NCBI RefSeq assembly: GCF_902381825.1 | Contig: NZ_LR698973.1 | Span: 1,157,049 to 1,174,950 of the forward strand | Length of the DNA: 17,902 nucleotides | DNA from: Pseudocoprococcus catus | GTDB taxonomy: Bacteria > Bacillota > Clostridia > Lachnospirales > Lachnospiraceae | Reading direction: 5' to 3' | Shown: positions 1 to 7,186 of the stretch, one piece after another | Layout: each line of letters opens with the position of its first letter | Numbering within the stretch: the first letter of the stretch is position 1 | Notes under the pieces: model-generated | What the model saw: only the letters and a program-made list of their open reading frames with translations | Database searches by the model: none | What the model was told of the DNA's origin: nothing | Made by a program: the position numbers and the translations under genes

Positions 1-35
1 TCCCTTCAAGGACTATTGAGTATTCACAAACAATT

Positions 36-1439
36 TTACTTATAGAATGCCACGAATGCGTTGTAGGCTTCGTAGACGTCCATCTTGGATACGATTTCCA
101 TTGGTGCATGCATGGACATAACTGGTACACCCAGGTCAACCACATCGATGTTCATACCTGCGATGAACTGTGCAACAGTACCGCCGCCGCCTTCATCGAC
201 TTTGCCCAGTTCGCCGGCCTGCCAGTAAACGTTGTGGGCTTCCATGATGCCGATGACTTTGGACATGGTTTCTGCGCTGGCGTCACTGGAGCCACTCTTG
301 CCTCTTGCACCTGTGTACTTGGTCAGGACACAGCCTTTGCCAAGGTAGCAGGAGTTGCCTGCTTCATAGACATCAGGGAATGTCGGGTCAAAGGCAGCAC
401 TGACATCTGAGGACAGGCACAGTGCGTGCTGGATCATGTCTTTATAAGAAACACCTGCATTTTCGGCAAGATATTCAAGATAATGGCGAACATAATCGGA
501 GTGAAGGCCTGTATTGCCGACGGAACCGATTTCTTCCTTGTCGGTGAGGATGGTTACAGTTGTATATGTAGGATGCAGAGTATCCAACTCTGCACGGAGT
601 GCCGGATAAGCACATACACGGTCATCATGAGCGGCAGATGCGATCAGGCTTCTGTCAAAACCAACATCACGGGCAGGGCCTGCGGCAACAATTTCAAGTT
701 CAGCACGATAGAAATCTGCTTCAACAATACCGTATTTCTCATTCAGGATCTGAAGAACTTTTAACTTCACAGGGTCCTTTAAGCCTTTCTCAGGATAAGG
801 AATGGAACCGATGAGAATATTCAGTTCTTCACCTTTAATACCTTCTGCCAGGGAACGCTGATTCTGTCTTGCTGCCAGATGCGGCAGCAGATCACTGATA
901 TAGAAAACAGGATCGGCAGGATCTTCACCGATATTCACAGTAACGGCATCGCCGTTTTTCTTGTAGATCACACCGTGAAGAGAAAGAGGAATTGTTGCCC
1001 ACTGGTATTTGCGGATACCGCCGTAATAATGGGTCTTGAAGTAAGCAATATCATTCTTCTCATAAACAGGCGTTGGCTTTAAATCCAGTCTCGGTGCATC
1101 GATATGAGCGGCATTCAGACGAACACCTTCATCTAAAGGTGCAGTACCGAAGGTAGAAGCGATAATCGCTTTGCCGCGGTTGTTGAAATAAACCTTATCT
1201 CCGGGCTGGTAGGAAGCCTTCGGGTCGAATTCTGTGTAGCCGGCTTCTTTTAACATCGTTTCGGCTTTTGCCACACATTCACGTTCTGTCTTGGCTTCGG
1301 ATAAAAATGCTTTGTAAGGTTCGCAGAAATCATAAGCTTCTTTGACACGTTCCGGAGCTTCCAGGGCAACGGAAGGAAACTTCCATGTCAGTTCTTCCTG
1401 GAGTTTCTGTCCGGCAGTCTTTTCATTTGTGTTTTCCAT
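36..1439 (-). CDS. M18 family aminopeptidase
   Basis: Predicted cytosolic metallo-aminopeptidase of family M18 (aspartyl aminopeptidase/ApeA type), which removes N-terminal residues from peptides. The 467 residues match the family's usual length. The dinuclear metal ligands can be read in order: His112 in AAHIDAPRL, bridging Asp272 in AAHDDR, the Glu302-Glu303 pair in DKEEIGS, Asp345 in SSDVSAAFDP and His444 in MSMHAP. The start is supported by an AAGGAG site just upstream on the minus strand. The gene lies 21 bases downstream of the DUF3842 gene and is probably cotranscribed with it. The stop is close to the window edge, so its terminator is not visible. Family assignment is firm; substrate preference (acidic or neutral N-termini) cannot be read from the sequence. 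Confidence 0.95.
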   Translation of the reverse strand: MENTNEKTAGQKLQEELTWKFPSVALEAPERVKEAYDFCEPYKAFLSEAKTERECVAKAETMLKEAGYTEFDPKASYQPGDKVYFNNRGKAIIASTFGTAPLDEGVRLNAAHIDAPRLDLKPTPVYEKNDIAYFKTHYYGGIRKYQWATIPLSLHGVIYKKNGDAVTVNIGEDPADPVFYISDLLPHLAARQNQRSLAEGIKGEELNILIGSIPYPEKGLKDPVKLKVLQILNEKYGIVEADFYRAELEIVAAGPARDVGFDRSLIASAAHDDRVCAYPALRAELDTLHPTYTTVTILTDKEEIGSVGNTGLHSDYVRHYLEYLAENAGVSYKDMIQHALCLSSDVSAAFDPTFPDVYEAGNSCYLGKGCVLTKYTGARGKSGSSDASAETMSKVIGIMEAHNVYWQAGELGKVDEGGGGTVAQFIAGMNIDVVDLGVPVMSMHAPMEIVSKMDVYEAYNAFVAFYK

Positions 1440-1460
1440 TGTAAAAATCTCCTTAGTTTA

Positions 1461-1901
1461 TTATAATAATTCGCCGACATAGTCCGTCGTCATGCGAACG
1501 GCCTGGTCGATAAAGGCCTGAAGCGGCCCGTTGGACAGCATGGCAATACGGGTATTGCAGCTGTCGAAAGGAATCAGAATCCGTCGGGCATTGCTGGCCC
1601 CGATCGCCTGGGCCATAGTCGGTGTTAATTCGCCGAGAATGGCGTTGGCAACAACAATAGCAACAACGCCCACGATAATATCGGAGCGCCCTGCATTGAG
1701 GACGATGGCATTCTCGCCTGTGGCACCATCATTCGCACCGCCTTTGAGCATGTTGGAGGTGGCCAGGGAGTTGGTCCCCAGCGCACGGATGGTGACAGGC
1801 AGATCCTTTGGAAGGACAGAAGTAAGGGCAGAAATGTACTGTCTGCCGATGCCGCCGCCCTGACCGTCAATCACACTGATTAATATATTTTTCTTTTGCA
1901 T
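1461..1901 (-). CDS. DUF3842 family protein
   Basis: A 146-residue protein that I recognise as DUF3842, a conserved clostridial family of unknown function. The N-terminus (residues 5-20) has a hydrophobic strand followed by the glycine-rich segment IDGQGGGIGR, which resembles a Rossmann-like nucleotide-binding loop. A second glycine-rich stretch, NMLKGGANDGATGENA, follows. A hydrophobic, alanine/valine-rich helix near residues 75-95 (IIVGVVAIVVANAILGEL) looks like a buried core helix rather than a membrane span, given the surrounding sequence. There is no signal peptide. A GGAAG ribosome site lies upstream on the minus strand. It is the first gene of a likely two-gene unit with the M18 aminopeptidase. 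Nucleotide binding is my inference from the loop; no function is established. Confidence 0.85.
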   Translation of the reverse strand: MQKKNILISVIDGQGGGIGRQYISALTSVLPKDLPVTIRALGTNSLATSNMLKGGANDGATGENAIVLNAGRSDIIVGVVAIVVANAILGELTPTMAQAIGASNARRILIPFDSCNTRIAMLSNGPLQAFIDQAVRMTTDYVGELL

Positions 1902-1934
1902 GTTTCTTCCTTTCAGGTTAAAATCACTGTTCTT

Positions 1935-1963
1935 AGTATAGCTTAAAAAGGGAAAAAAAGCAA
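1935..1963 (-). promoter_or_regulatory. Promoter for DUF3842-aminopeptidase unit
   Basis: On the minus strand, TTGCTT (1963-1958) is separated by 17 bases from TATACT (1940-1935), about 34 bases before the DUF3842 start codon. The -35 element and spacer sit in a T-rich tract just after the DUF421 stop codon. The unit therefore has its own start of transcription even if readthrough from DUF421 also occurs. Confidence 0.6.
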
Positions 1964-1974
1964 TGATGCCGACG

Positions 1975-2682
1975 TTAATCCAGAATATCGCTTGTCATTT
2001 TCTGATGGGTTTTCTGATAGAAAGTCACGTGATTATGCATGTCGCAGGTAGCCAGCAAAACTTCCCTCAGATTAGAAATATTCTGGGCATGCATTTGTTT
2101 ATTCAGCCACTGGATATCTTTGCCGGCATGCTGCAGATTTTTCTTTATAATATGTCCGTCTATAATCACGTTTGCCACAAGAAAATCCTGTTCAGGAACC
2201 AGAGACATATCTTTAGGAGTGACAGGGCGTTTGTCGGATTTTGGCAGAAAACTCATACGGCCATTGGGTTCCAATAGAATTGTCTGTAGATCCGACAAAT
2301 TAAAATAGCCGTTGACTCGGCATTGCAGCAGCATTTCGGATAGATCTATTTTCCCTTTTAGGAGATTCTTTTCATAGACTGTGTCATGGTCCATCAGAAT
2401 CAAAGGTTTGCCGGAGATGACTCGACGGGCGGCCATGGATTTGACGGAGATATAGGAAAGGACAATGGCAGCCAGGGCATAAACGATCATGGCGGTCAGA
2501 GGCAGCCACCAGTCTTTTTCAAGGGAGGTGGCCATTTCAGCGGCAATAGAACCAATGGTGATGCCGTTGATATAATCAAACATGCTCATTTCAGACATCT
2601 GCCGGTAGCCCATGAGTTTGGTGAGGATGAAAAGGGCAATCAGGGAGAAAAGTGAGAGAAGAATGACGTTTAAGATATCCAT
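1975..2682 (-). CDS. DUF421 (YetF-like) membrane protein
   Basis: A 235-residue membrane protein of the DUF421/YetF family. The N-terminal part has hydrophobic segments at about residues 3-23, 38-52 and 58-80. Between the first two lies the family signature LMGYRQMSEMSMFDYINGIT followed by IGSIAAE. The cytoplasmic domain that follows (about 85-150) has the typical pattern: a strand with GKPLILMDHD, then LLQCRVNGYFNLSDLQTILL and EPNGRMSF. The remaining 80 residues are a less conserved tail. A GGAGG site precedes the start on the minus strand. It is transcribed away from the aconitase operon and leads into the DUF3842 unit. The family has been connected with spore and envelope functions in Bacillus, but the biochemical role is unknown. 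Confidence 0.9.
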   Translation of the reverse strand: MDILNVILLSLFSLIALFILTKLMGYRQMSEMSMFDYINGITIGSIAAEMATSLEKDWWLPLTAMIVYALAAIVLSYISVKSMAARRVISGKPLILMDHDTVYEKNLLKGKIDLSEMLLQCRVNGYFNLSDLQTILLEPNGRMSFLPKSDKRPVTPKDMSLVPEQDFLVANVIIDGHIIKKNLQHAGKDIQWLNKQMHAQNISNLREVLLATCDMHNHVTFYQKTHQKMTSDILD

Positions 2683-2790
2683 AAGAAAACCTCCAAAAAA
2701 TTTTAACCATCATCTAAAAATAGAAAATCATTTGCTTGATTATACGTGAATTTAACAATGGCATTAATAATATGTGTGTGTGCAGGAAAA

Positions 2791-2811
2791 ACTATACAGT
2801 TGTTTTATAGT
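2791..2811. promoter_or_regulatory. Inverted repeat, candidate operator
   Basis: ACTATA (2791-2796) and TATAGT (2806-2811) form a perfect 6-base dyad with a 9-base spacer. Within it, ATAC-N7-TTAT differs by one base from the ATAA-N7-TTAT pattern described for the LysR-type TCA regulator CcpC of Bacillus. It lies about 100 bases upstream of the aconitase promoter. Operator status is inferred. Confidence 0.3.
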
Positions 2812-2837
2812 GATGCTCGTTTATATCACCAATGGAG

Positions 2838-2876
2838 ATGACATCGGGCAGCACAAATGATTACTTAATGACATCG
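2838..2876. repeat. Direct repeat ATGACATCG x2, 30-bp phase
   Basis: The 9-base sequence ATGACATCG occurs exactly twice, at 2838-2846 and 2868-2876, start to start 30 bases apart (about three helical turns). The second copy ends 35 bases before the -35 element of the aconitase promoter. This geometry suits an activator binding on one face of the helix. The repeat is seen directly; its role is inferred. Confidence 0.5.
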
Positions 2877-2911
2877 TATTTAAAAGATTTTGCAAAAATA
2901 CACCGGAACAG

Positions 2912-2941
2912 TTGCAAGAGGACTGGATTTAAGTGTATAAT
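2912..2941 (+). promoter_or_regulatory. Promoter for aconitase-IDH operon
   Basis: TTGCAA (2912-2917), an 18-base spacer and a consensus TATAAT (2936-2941). Transcription would begin near 2948, giving a leader of about 64 bases before the start codon at 3012. Confidence 0.65.
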
Positions 2942-2971
2942 AAATTAAATTTGAGCAGATATTCATGCAAA

Positions 2972-2997
2972 TTGCTTTGGGAAATCTTGCAAAGCAA
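2972..2997 (+). promoter_or_regulatory. Leader hairpin before aconitase gene
   Basis: TTGCTTTG (2972-2979) and CAAAGCAA (2990-2997) form a perfect 8-bp stem with a 10-base loop. The hairpin ends four bases before the AGGAGG ribosome site (3002-3007). No T-run follows, so it is not a terminator. It could protect the 5' end or affect ribosome access; this is inference. Confidence 0.4.
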
Positions 2998-3011
2998 GGA
3001 CAGGAGGTTCT

Positions 3012-5315
3012 ATGATTACATTACTTCAAAATGGTGCCTGGTTATTGAATGGCCAGGAAATTGTTGAAGATACTGCTGATAGTACGGCAATTCTTAATTC
3101 GAAGCTCGGTTATGTACCAGAGAAAAAAGATGCAGCAACGCAGACAATGGCTTACAATATTTTGCAGGCACATAATACTTCTGATTCAAAAGAGCAGTTA
3201 AAGATCAAGTTTGACAAGATGACATCCCATGATATTACGTTTGTCGGTATTATTCAGACTGCAAGAGCAAGCGGACTTGAGAAATTTCCGATTCCGTATG
3301 TACTGACGAACTGCCACAACAGTCTTTGTGCAGTCGGCGGCACGATCAATGAAGATGACCATATGTTTGGACTTACATGTGCCCAGAAATACGGCGGCAT
3401 TTACGTACCGCCACATCAGGCAGTCATCCATCAGTTTGCCCGTGAAATGCTGGCAACCTGCGGCGGCATGATTCTGGGGTCTGACAGTCATACACGTTAC
3501 GGTGCCCTTGGTACAATGGCTATCGGTGAAGGCGGCGGCGAATTGGCCAAACAGCTGCTTTGCAGAACGTATGATATCAATATGCCTGGGGTAGTCGGCA
3601 TTTATCTGACGGGCGAACCGATGAAGGGTGTAGGTCCTCAGGACGTGGCATTGGCGATTATCGGTGAAGTATTTGCCAACGGCTATGTGAACAACAAAGT
3701 CATGGAATTTGTAGGACCAGGTGTTTCCAATCTGAGTGCAGAATTCCGTATTGGTATCGATGTTATGACAACAGAGACAACCTGTCTATCTTCTATCTGG
3801 CGTACAGATGACAAGATCGAAGAATTTTACGCATTGCATAATAGACCGGAAGATTACAAAGAACTGAATCCTGGAAAAGTTGCTTACTATGATGGTATGG
3901 TTGTGGTTGATCTCAGCGCCATCAAATCAATGATTGCAATGCCGTTCCATCCAAGCAATACATATACAATTGAGGAGTTGAACGCCAATCTTGAAGATAT
4001 TCTGGATGATGTGGCAAAACGTGCAGCAGTCAGCTTTGACGGTGCCGTTGATTACACATTGAAGGACAAGATTGTTGACGGCAAGTTATACTGTGACCAG
4101 GGTATTATCGCAGGATGTGCCGGCGGCGGATTCGAGAACATCTGCGATGCAGCGGATATTATGAGAGGCCGCAGCATCGGTTCAGACAAGTTTACCATGA
4201 ATGTTTATCCTGCAAGTACACCAATTTATATGGAACTGCTGAGAAACGGCGTGGCAGCTGATCTGCTTGCAACAGGTACCGTTCTGAAGACAGCTTTCTG
4301 CGGTCCTTGCTTTGGTGCTGGTGACACACCGGCGAATAATGCTTTCAGTATCCGTCATACAACACGTAACTTCCCGAACCGTGAAGGCTCCAAGCTTCAG
4401 AATGGCCAGGTAGCTTCTGTTGCACTGATGGATGCCCGTTCTATCGCAGCAACAGCAGCTAATAAAGGATTCCTGACACCTGCAACCGATCTGGCAGATA
4501 TTGAATACAAGCATCCAAAATATCATTTTGATAAGACGATTTATGACAACAGAGTTTATGACAGCAAGGGTGTGGCTCATCCTGAAGTGGAGATCCATTT
4601 TGGACCAAACATCAAGGACTGGCCTGCAATGACCGCTTTGACAGATGATCTGATCGTTAAGGTTGTATCCGAAATCCATGATCCGGTTACAACAACCGAT
4701 GAATTGATTCCATCCGGTGAAACATCTTCCTTCAGATCCAACCCGCTTGGTCTGGCTGAATTTACATTATCAAGAAAAGATCCTGCTTATGTGGGTCGTG
4801 CGAAGGCTGTTCGTGCACTTGAAGAGGCAAGACAGGCCGGCGGATGCCCATGTTCAGGCGGTACAGAACTGTCTGATGAAGTCAAAGCAGTTATTGAGAA
4901 TATCAAGAAAGCATTCCCGGATATGGATGCGAAGAAAACAGCTGTAGGCAGTACGATTTATGCGGTGAAGCCGGGGGATGGTTCTGCCCGTGAACAGGCT
5001 GCTTCATGTCAGAAGGTACTTGGCGGATGGGCCAATATTGCTAAAGGCTATGCAACAAAGCGTTATCGTTCCAATCTGATCAACTGGGGCATGCTGCCAT
5101 TTATCTATCCTGAAGATGAGCTGCCGTTTGCCAACGATGACTATATTTTCATTCCTGACATTAGAAAGGCGATTGAGGATAAGCTGACAGATATTCCTGC
5201 TTATGTTGTGGGCGAAGAGATGAAACCGATTACATTGAAGATGGGTGAACTGACAGATGATGAACGCAAGATCATTCTTGCAGGTTGTCTGATCAACTAC
5301 TATAAAGAGGCTTAA
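3012..5315 (+). CDS. Aconitase-family hydratase (YbhJ-like)
   Basis: A 767-residue member of the aconitase superfamily. It probably isomerises citrate and isocitrate, because an isocitrate dehydrogenase gene follows directly. The [4Fe-4S] ligand cysteines are visible: Cys369 in IIAGCAGGG, and Cys430 and Cys433 in [10 protein letters not shown]. Their spacing (61 and 3 residues) closely matches mitochondrial aconitase. Other family signatures are [20 protein letters not shown] (about residues 157-176), [23 protein letters not shown] and a C-terminal swivel domain (about 570-767) with [13 protein letters not shown]. The GAGCAGG variant of the first cysteine loop, in place of the usual SCTN, points to the YbhJ-like branch, often annotated only as hydratase, rather than classical AcnA or AcnB. 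The start is fixed by AGGAGG at 3002-3007. Aconitase activity is likely but not proven by sequence. Confidence 0.88.
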   Translation: MITLLQNGAWLLNGQEIVEDTADSTAILNSKLGYVPEKKDAATQTMAYNILQAHNTSDSKEQLKIKFDKMTSHDITFVGIIQTARASGLEKFPIPYVLTNCHNSLCAVGGTINEDDHMFGLTCAQKYGGIYVPPHQAVIHQFAREMLATCGGMILGSDSHTRYGALGTMAIGEGGGELAKQLLCRTYDINMPGVVGIYLTGEPMKGVGPQDVALAIIGEVFANGYVNNKVMEFVGPGVSNLSAEFRIGIDVMTTETTCLSSIWRTDDKIEEFYALHNRPEDYKELNPGKVAYYDGMVVVDLSAIKSMIAMPFHPSNTYTIEELNANLEDILDDVAKRAAVSFDGAVDYTLKDKIVDGKLYCDQGIIAGCAGGGFENICDAADIMRGRSIGSDKFTMNVYPASTPIYMELLRNGVAADLLATGTVLKTAFCGPCFGAGDTPANNAFSIRHTTRNFPNREGSKLQNGQVASVALMDARSIAATAANKGFLTPATDLADIEYKHPKYHFDKTIYDNRVYDSKGVAHPEVEIHFGPNIKDWPAMTALTDDLIVKVVSEIHDPVTTTDELIPSGETSSFRSNPLGLAEFTLSRKDPAYVGRAKAVRALEEARQAGGCPCSGGTELSDEVKAVIENIKKAFPDMDAKKTAVGSTIYAVKPGDGSAREQAASCQKVLGGWANIAKGYATKRYRSNLINWGMLPFIYPEDELPFANDDYIFIPDIRKAIEDKLTDIPAYVVGEEMKPITLKMGELTDDERKIILAGCLINYYKEA

Positions 5316-5346
5316 GAGACTGAGTAAGTCAATGCTGCTATATTGA

Positions 5347-5380
5347 GACAGGCCGGCGGTAGCTTTTGCCGCTGTCGGTC
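5347..5380 (+). promoter_or_regulatory. Intercistronic hairpin
   Basis: In the 96-base gap between the hydratase and isocitrate dehydrogenase genes, GACAG (5347-5351) can pair with CTGTC (5372-5376). GCGG (5356-5359) can alternatively pair with CCGC (5369-5372), with CCG/CGG pairing outside it. The GC-rich fold has no downstream T-run, so it more likely affects mRNA processing or stability than termination. Confidence 0.3.
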
Positions 5381-5411
5381 TGAACTTCACATATTACGGG
5401 AGGACATGACG

Positions 5412-6617
5412 ATGAAGATTAAAATGACAACACCGCTGGTTGAGATGGACGGCGATGAGATGACAAGAATTCTCTGGAAGATGATCAAAGACGAACTGCT
5501 TCTTCCATTTATTGATCTGAAGACAGAATATTATGATCTGGGGTTGGAGTACAGAGATCAGACCAACGATCAGGTAACCATTGATTCTGCCATGGCAACA
5601 AAGAAATACGGTGTTGCTGTCAAATGTGCAACAATCACACCGAACGCTGCTCGTGTGAAAGAATACAATCTGAAAGAAATGTGGAAGAGCCCGAATGGTA
5701 CGATCCGTGCCATTCTTGATGGTACTGTTTTCCGTGCGCCAATCGTTGTGAAAGGTATTGAACCAACAGTCAGAACATGGAAGAAACCAATTACTATTGC
5801 CAGACATGCATATGGTGATGTTTATAAGGCAACAGAGATGAAGATTCCTGCAGCAGGCAAGGCGGAACTTGTTTATACCAATGAAGCCGGTGAAGAGACA
5901 CGTGAACTGATTCACCAGTTTGATGGACCGGGCATTATTCAGGGGCAGCACAACATCTGCGCTTCCATCGAAAGCTTTGCCAAAGCATGCTTTAATTATG
6001 CACTGGACACCCATCAGGATCTCTGGTTTGCAACAAAAGATACCATTTCCAAGAAATATGACCATACATTCAAAGACATTTTCCAGGAAATCTTTGATGC
6101 AGAATACAAAGAGAAATTTGATGCAGCAGGCATTGAATACTTCTATACACTGATCGATGATGCAGTTGCCCGTGTCATTCGTTCAGAGGGCGGTTATATC
6201 TGGGCTTGCAAGAACTATGATGGCGATGTTATGAGCGATATGGTAGCTACAGCTTTTGGTTCTCTGGCGATGATGACATCTGTTCTGGTTGCACCGGATG
6301 GCACTTATGAGTATGAAGCTGCTCATGGTACTGTTCAGAGACATTATTATAAATATCTGAAGGGCGAAGAAACATCTACAAACTCTGTAGCAACCATTTT
6401 TGCATGGACCGGCGCTCTGAGAAAACGTGGTGAACTGGATAATATTCCTGAACTGATGGCTTTTGCCGACAAGTTGGAGAAAGCAACCATCGATACGATT
6501 GAGAATGGTACAATGACCAAAGACCTGGCACTGATCACAACCATGAAAGATGTGACAGTTGCCAACAGTGAAGAATTCATTAAAGCCATCAGAAAGACGC
6601 TGGAAGCAGCATTATAA
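5412..6617 (+). CDS. icd: NADP-dependent isocitrate dehydrogenase
   Basis: Oxidative decarboxylation of isocitrate to 2-oxoglutarate in the cytosol. The 401-residue protein belongs to the eukaryotic-like homodimeric NADP-IDH subfamily. Isocitrate-binding segments are [12 protein letters not shown] (74-85), KSPNGTIR (92-99), Arg108 and Arg131. Metal ligands Asp249, Asp272 (in YDGDVMSD) and Asp276 line up with Asp252, Asp275 and Asp279 of the pig enzyme. The cofactor loop is [13 protein letters not shown] (300-312). I chose ATG 5412 because GGGAGG (5398-5403) lies 8 bases upstream. The ATG at 5406 is too close to that site, and the longer frame from 5343 lacks a ribosome site and adds 23 unrelated residues. 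With the upstream hydratase it supplies 2-oxoglutarate. No citrate synthase gene is in the window. Confidence 0.95.
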   Translation: MKIKMTTPLVEMDGDEMTRILWKMIKDELLLPFIDLKTEYYDLGLEYRDQTNDQVTIDSAMATKKYGVAVKCATITPNAARVKEYNLKEMWKSPNGTIRAILDGTVFRAPIVVKGIEPTVRTWKKPITIARHAYGDVYKATEMKIPAAGKAELVYTNEAGEETRELIHQFDGPGIIQGQHNICASIESFAKACFNYALDTHQDLWFATKDTISKKYDHTFKDIFQEIFDAEYKEKFDAAGIEYFYTLIDDAVARVIRSEGGYIWACKNYDGDVMSDMVATAFGSLAMMTSVLVAPDGTYEYEAAHGTVQRHYYKYLKGEETSTNSVATIFAWTGALRKRGELDNIPELMAFADKLEKATIDTIENGTMTKDLALITTMKDVTVANSEEFIKAIRKTLEAAL

Positions 6618-6708
6618 TAGACGCTTTATTGAAAATCGAACAAAAGGCAGCCTGCCATCTTTGATATTAATGAAGGCGGCGGGAAAGTCTTAAATAAAGG
6701 AGAGACAA

Positions 6709-6999
6709 ATGGGAATCGAAGAAAACGAAGAAATGGACGAATTTGATACAGTGACACTTGAGATGGAAGATGGCAGCGAAGTAGAATTTGCCATCTTGGA
6801 TGAATTCGAGATGGAGACTGAAAAATTCGTTTTACTCGGTGAAATCGAAGGAGACAATATCAACACAGATCCGGATGGCATGCTGTTTATGAAAGCAATC
6901 ATGGATGAATCCTGTGAAGAAGATGAAGTCATTCTGAACGTCATCGAGGATCCTGAAAAATACAGCGCAGTTGTTGACTTTTATGCTGAACTGGATTAA
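6709..6999 (+). CDS. DUF1292 family small acidic protein
   Basis: A 96-residue, strongly acidic protein of the DUF1292 family, which is widespread in Firmicutes and of unknown function. The core is typical: FDTVTLEMEDGSEVEFAILDEFEME followed by FVLLGEIEGD and a C-terminal segment VILNVIEDPEKYSAVVDFY. There is no signal peptide, membrane segment or cysteine pattern. The start is set by AAGGAG (6697-6702), six bases before the ATG. It follows the isocitrate dehydrogenase gene by 91 bases with no strong terminator between them, so it may be the last gene of that transcript. The hairpin just after its stop codon would end transcription. In other Firmicutes members often lie near ruvX or nucleic-acid genes; that context is absent here. 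Confidence 0.85.
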   Translation: MGIEENEEMDEFDTVTLEMEDGSEVEFAILDEFEMETEKFVLLGEIEGDNINTDPDGMLFMKAIMDESCEEDEVILNVIEDPEKYSAVVDFYAELD

Positions 7000-7022
7000 T
7001 TAAATCAATAGTTGTATGAGCG

Positions 7023-7070
7023 AAATATCCTGGCAGGACAGGCTTTGAGCTTGAATGTCAGGATATTTTT
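7023..7070 (+). terminator. Intrinsic terminator after DUF1292 gene
   Basis: AAATATCCTG (7023-7032) pairs perfectly with CAGGATATTT (7059-7068), and the stem runs into a T-rich tract (7064-7074). The loop is 26 bases. It lies 24 bases after the DUF1292 stop codon and separates the citrate-branch genes from threonine ammonia-lyase. Confidence 0.75.
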
Positions 7071-7072
7071 GT

Positions 7073-7101
7073 TTGATTTCTTTTGGAATATTTTGTATAA
7101 T
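7073..7101 (+). promoter_or_regulatory. Promoter for threonine ammonia-lyase
   Basis: TTGATT (7073-7078), a 17-base spacer and a consensus TATAAT (7096-7101). The expected transcription start is near 7108, giving a leader of about 80 bases that contains the hairpin at 7128-7149. Confidence 0.7.
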
Positions 7102-7127
7102 TATAAACCGTACAATATTTTATATCC

Positions 7128-7156
7128 CAGTGGAATGATAAGTCCACTGAGTTTTT
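7128..7156 (+). promoter_or_regulatory. Leader hairpin with T-run, possible attenuator
   Basis: CAGTGGA (7128-7134) and TCCACTG (7143-7149) form a perfect 7-bp stem with an 8-base loop, followed by AG and five Ts (7152-7156). It lies between the promoter and the start codon, so it may act as a modest early terminator. No T-box signature or leader peptide rich in isoleucine or threonine codons is visible. Confidence 0.4.
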
Positions 7157-7186
7157 GACTTGCATAATCTAACTAGGAGAAGCATT

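Larger units (their letters stand above)
2683..3011. other. Divergent intergenic regulatory region
   Basis: This 329-base AT-rich gap separates the leftward DUF421 gene from the rightward aconitase-family gene. On the minus strand a TATAAT (2744-2739) could serve DUF421, but its -35 (TTAATG at 17 bases) is poor. On the plus strand the gap holds an inverted repeat at 2791-2811, a 9-base direct repeat at 2838-2846 and 2868-2876, a good promoter at 2912-2941 and a leader hairpin at 2972-2997. I see no credible small gene here. Confidence 0.6.

Noticed and set aside
5343..5411. Upstream extension of isocitrate dehydrogenase
   Set aside because: The extra 23 residues fall in the intercistronic hairpin, lack a ribosome site and do not resemble the IDH N-terminus; GGGAGG at 5398-5403 points to the ATG at 5412.
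5394..6065. 223-codon minus-strand frame inside isocitrate dehydrogenase
   Set aside because: The plus strand encodes all isocitrate and metal-binding motifs here; the antisense frame is cysteine- and asparagine-rich noise.
7102..7186. T-box or other riboswitch before threonine ammonia-lyase
   Set aside because: The leader is only about 80 bases and has no T-box AGGGTGGNACCGCG-like element or specifier domain; only a simple hairpin is supported.
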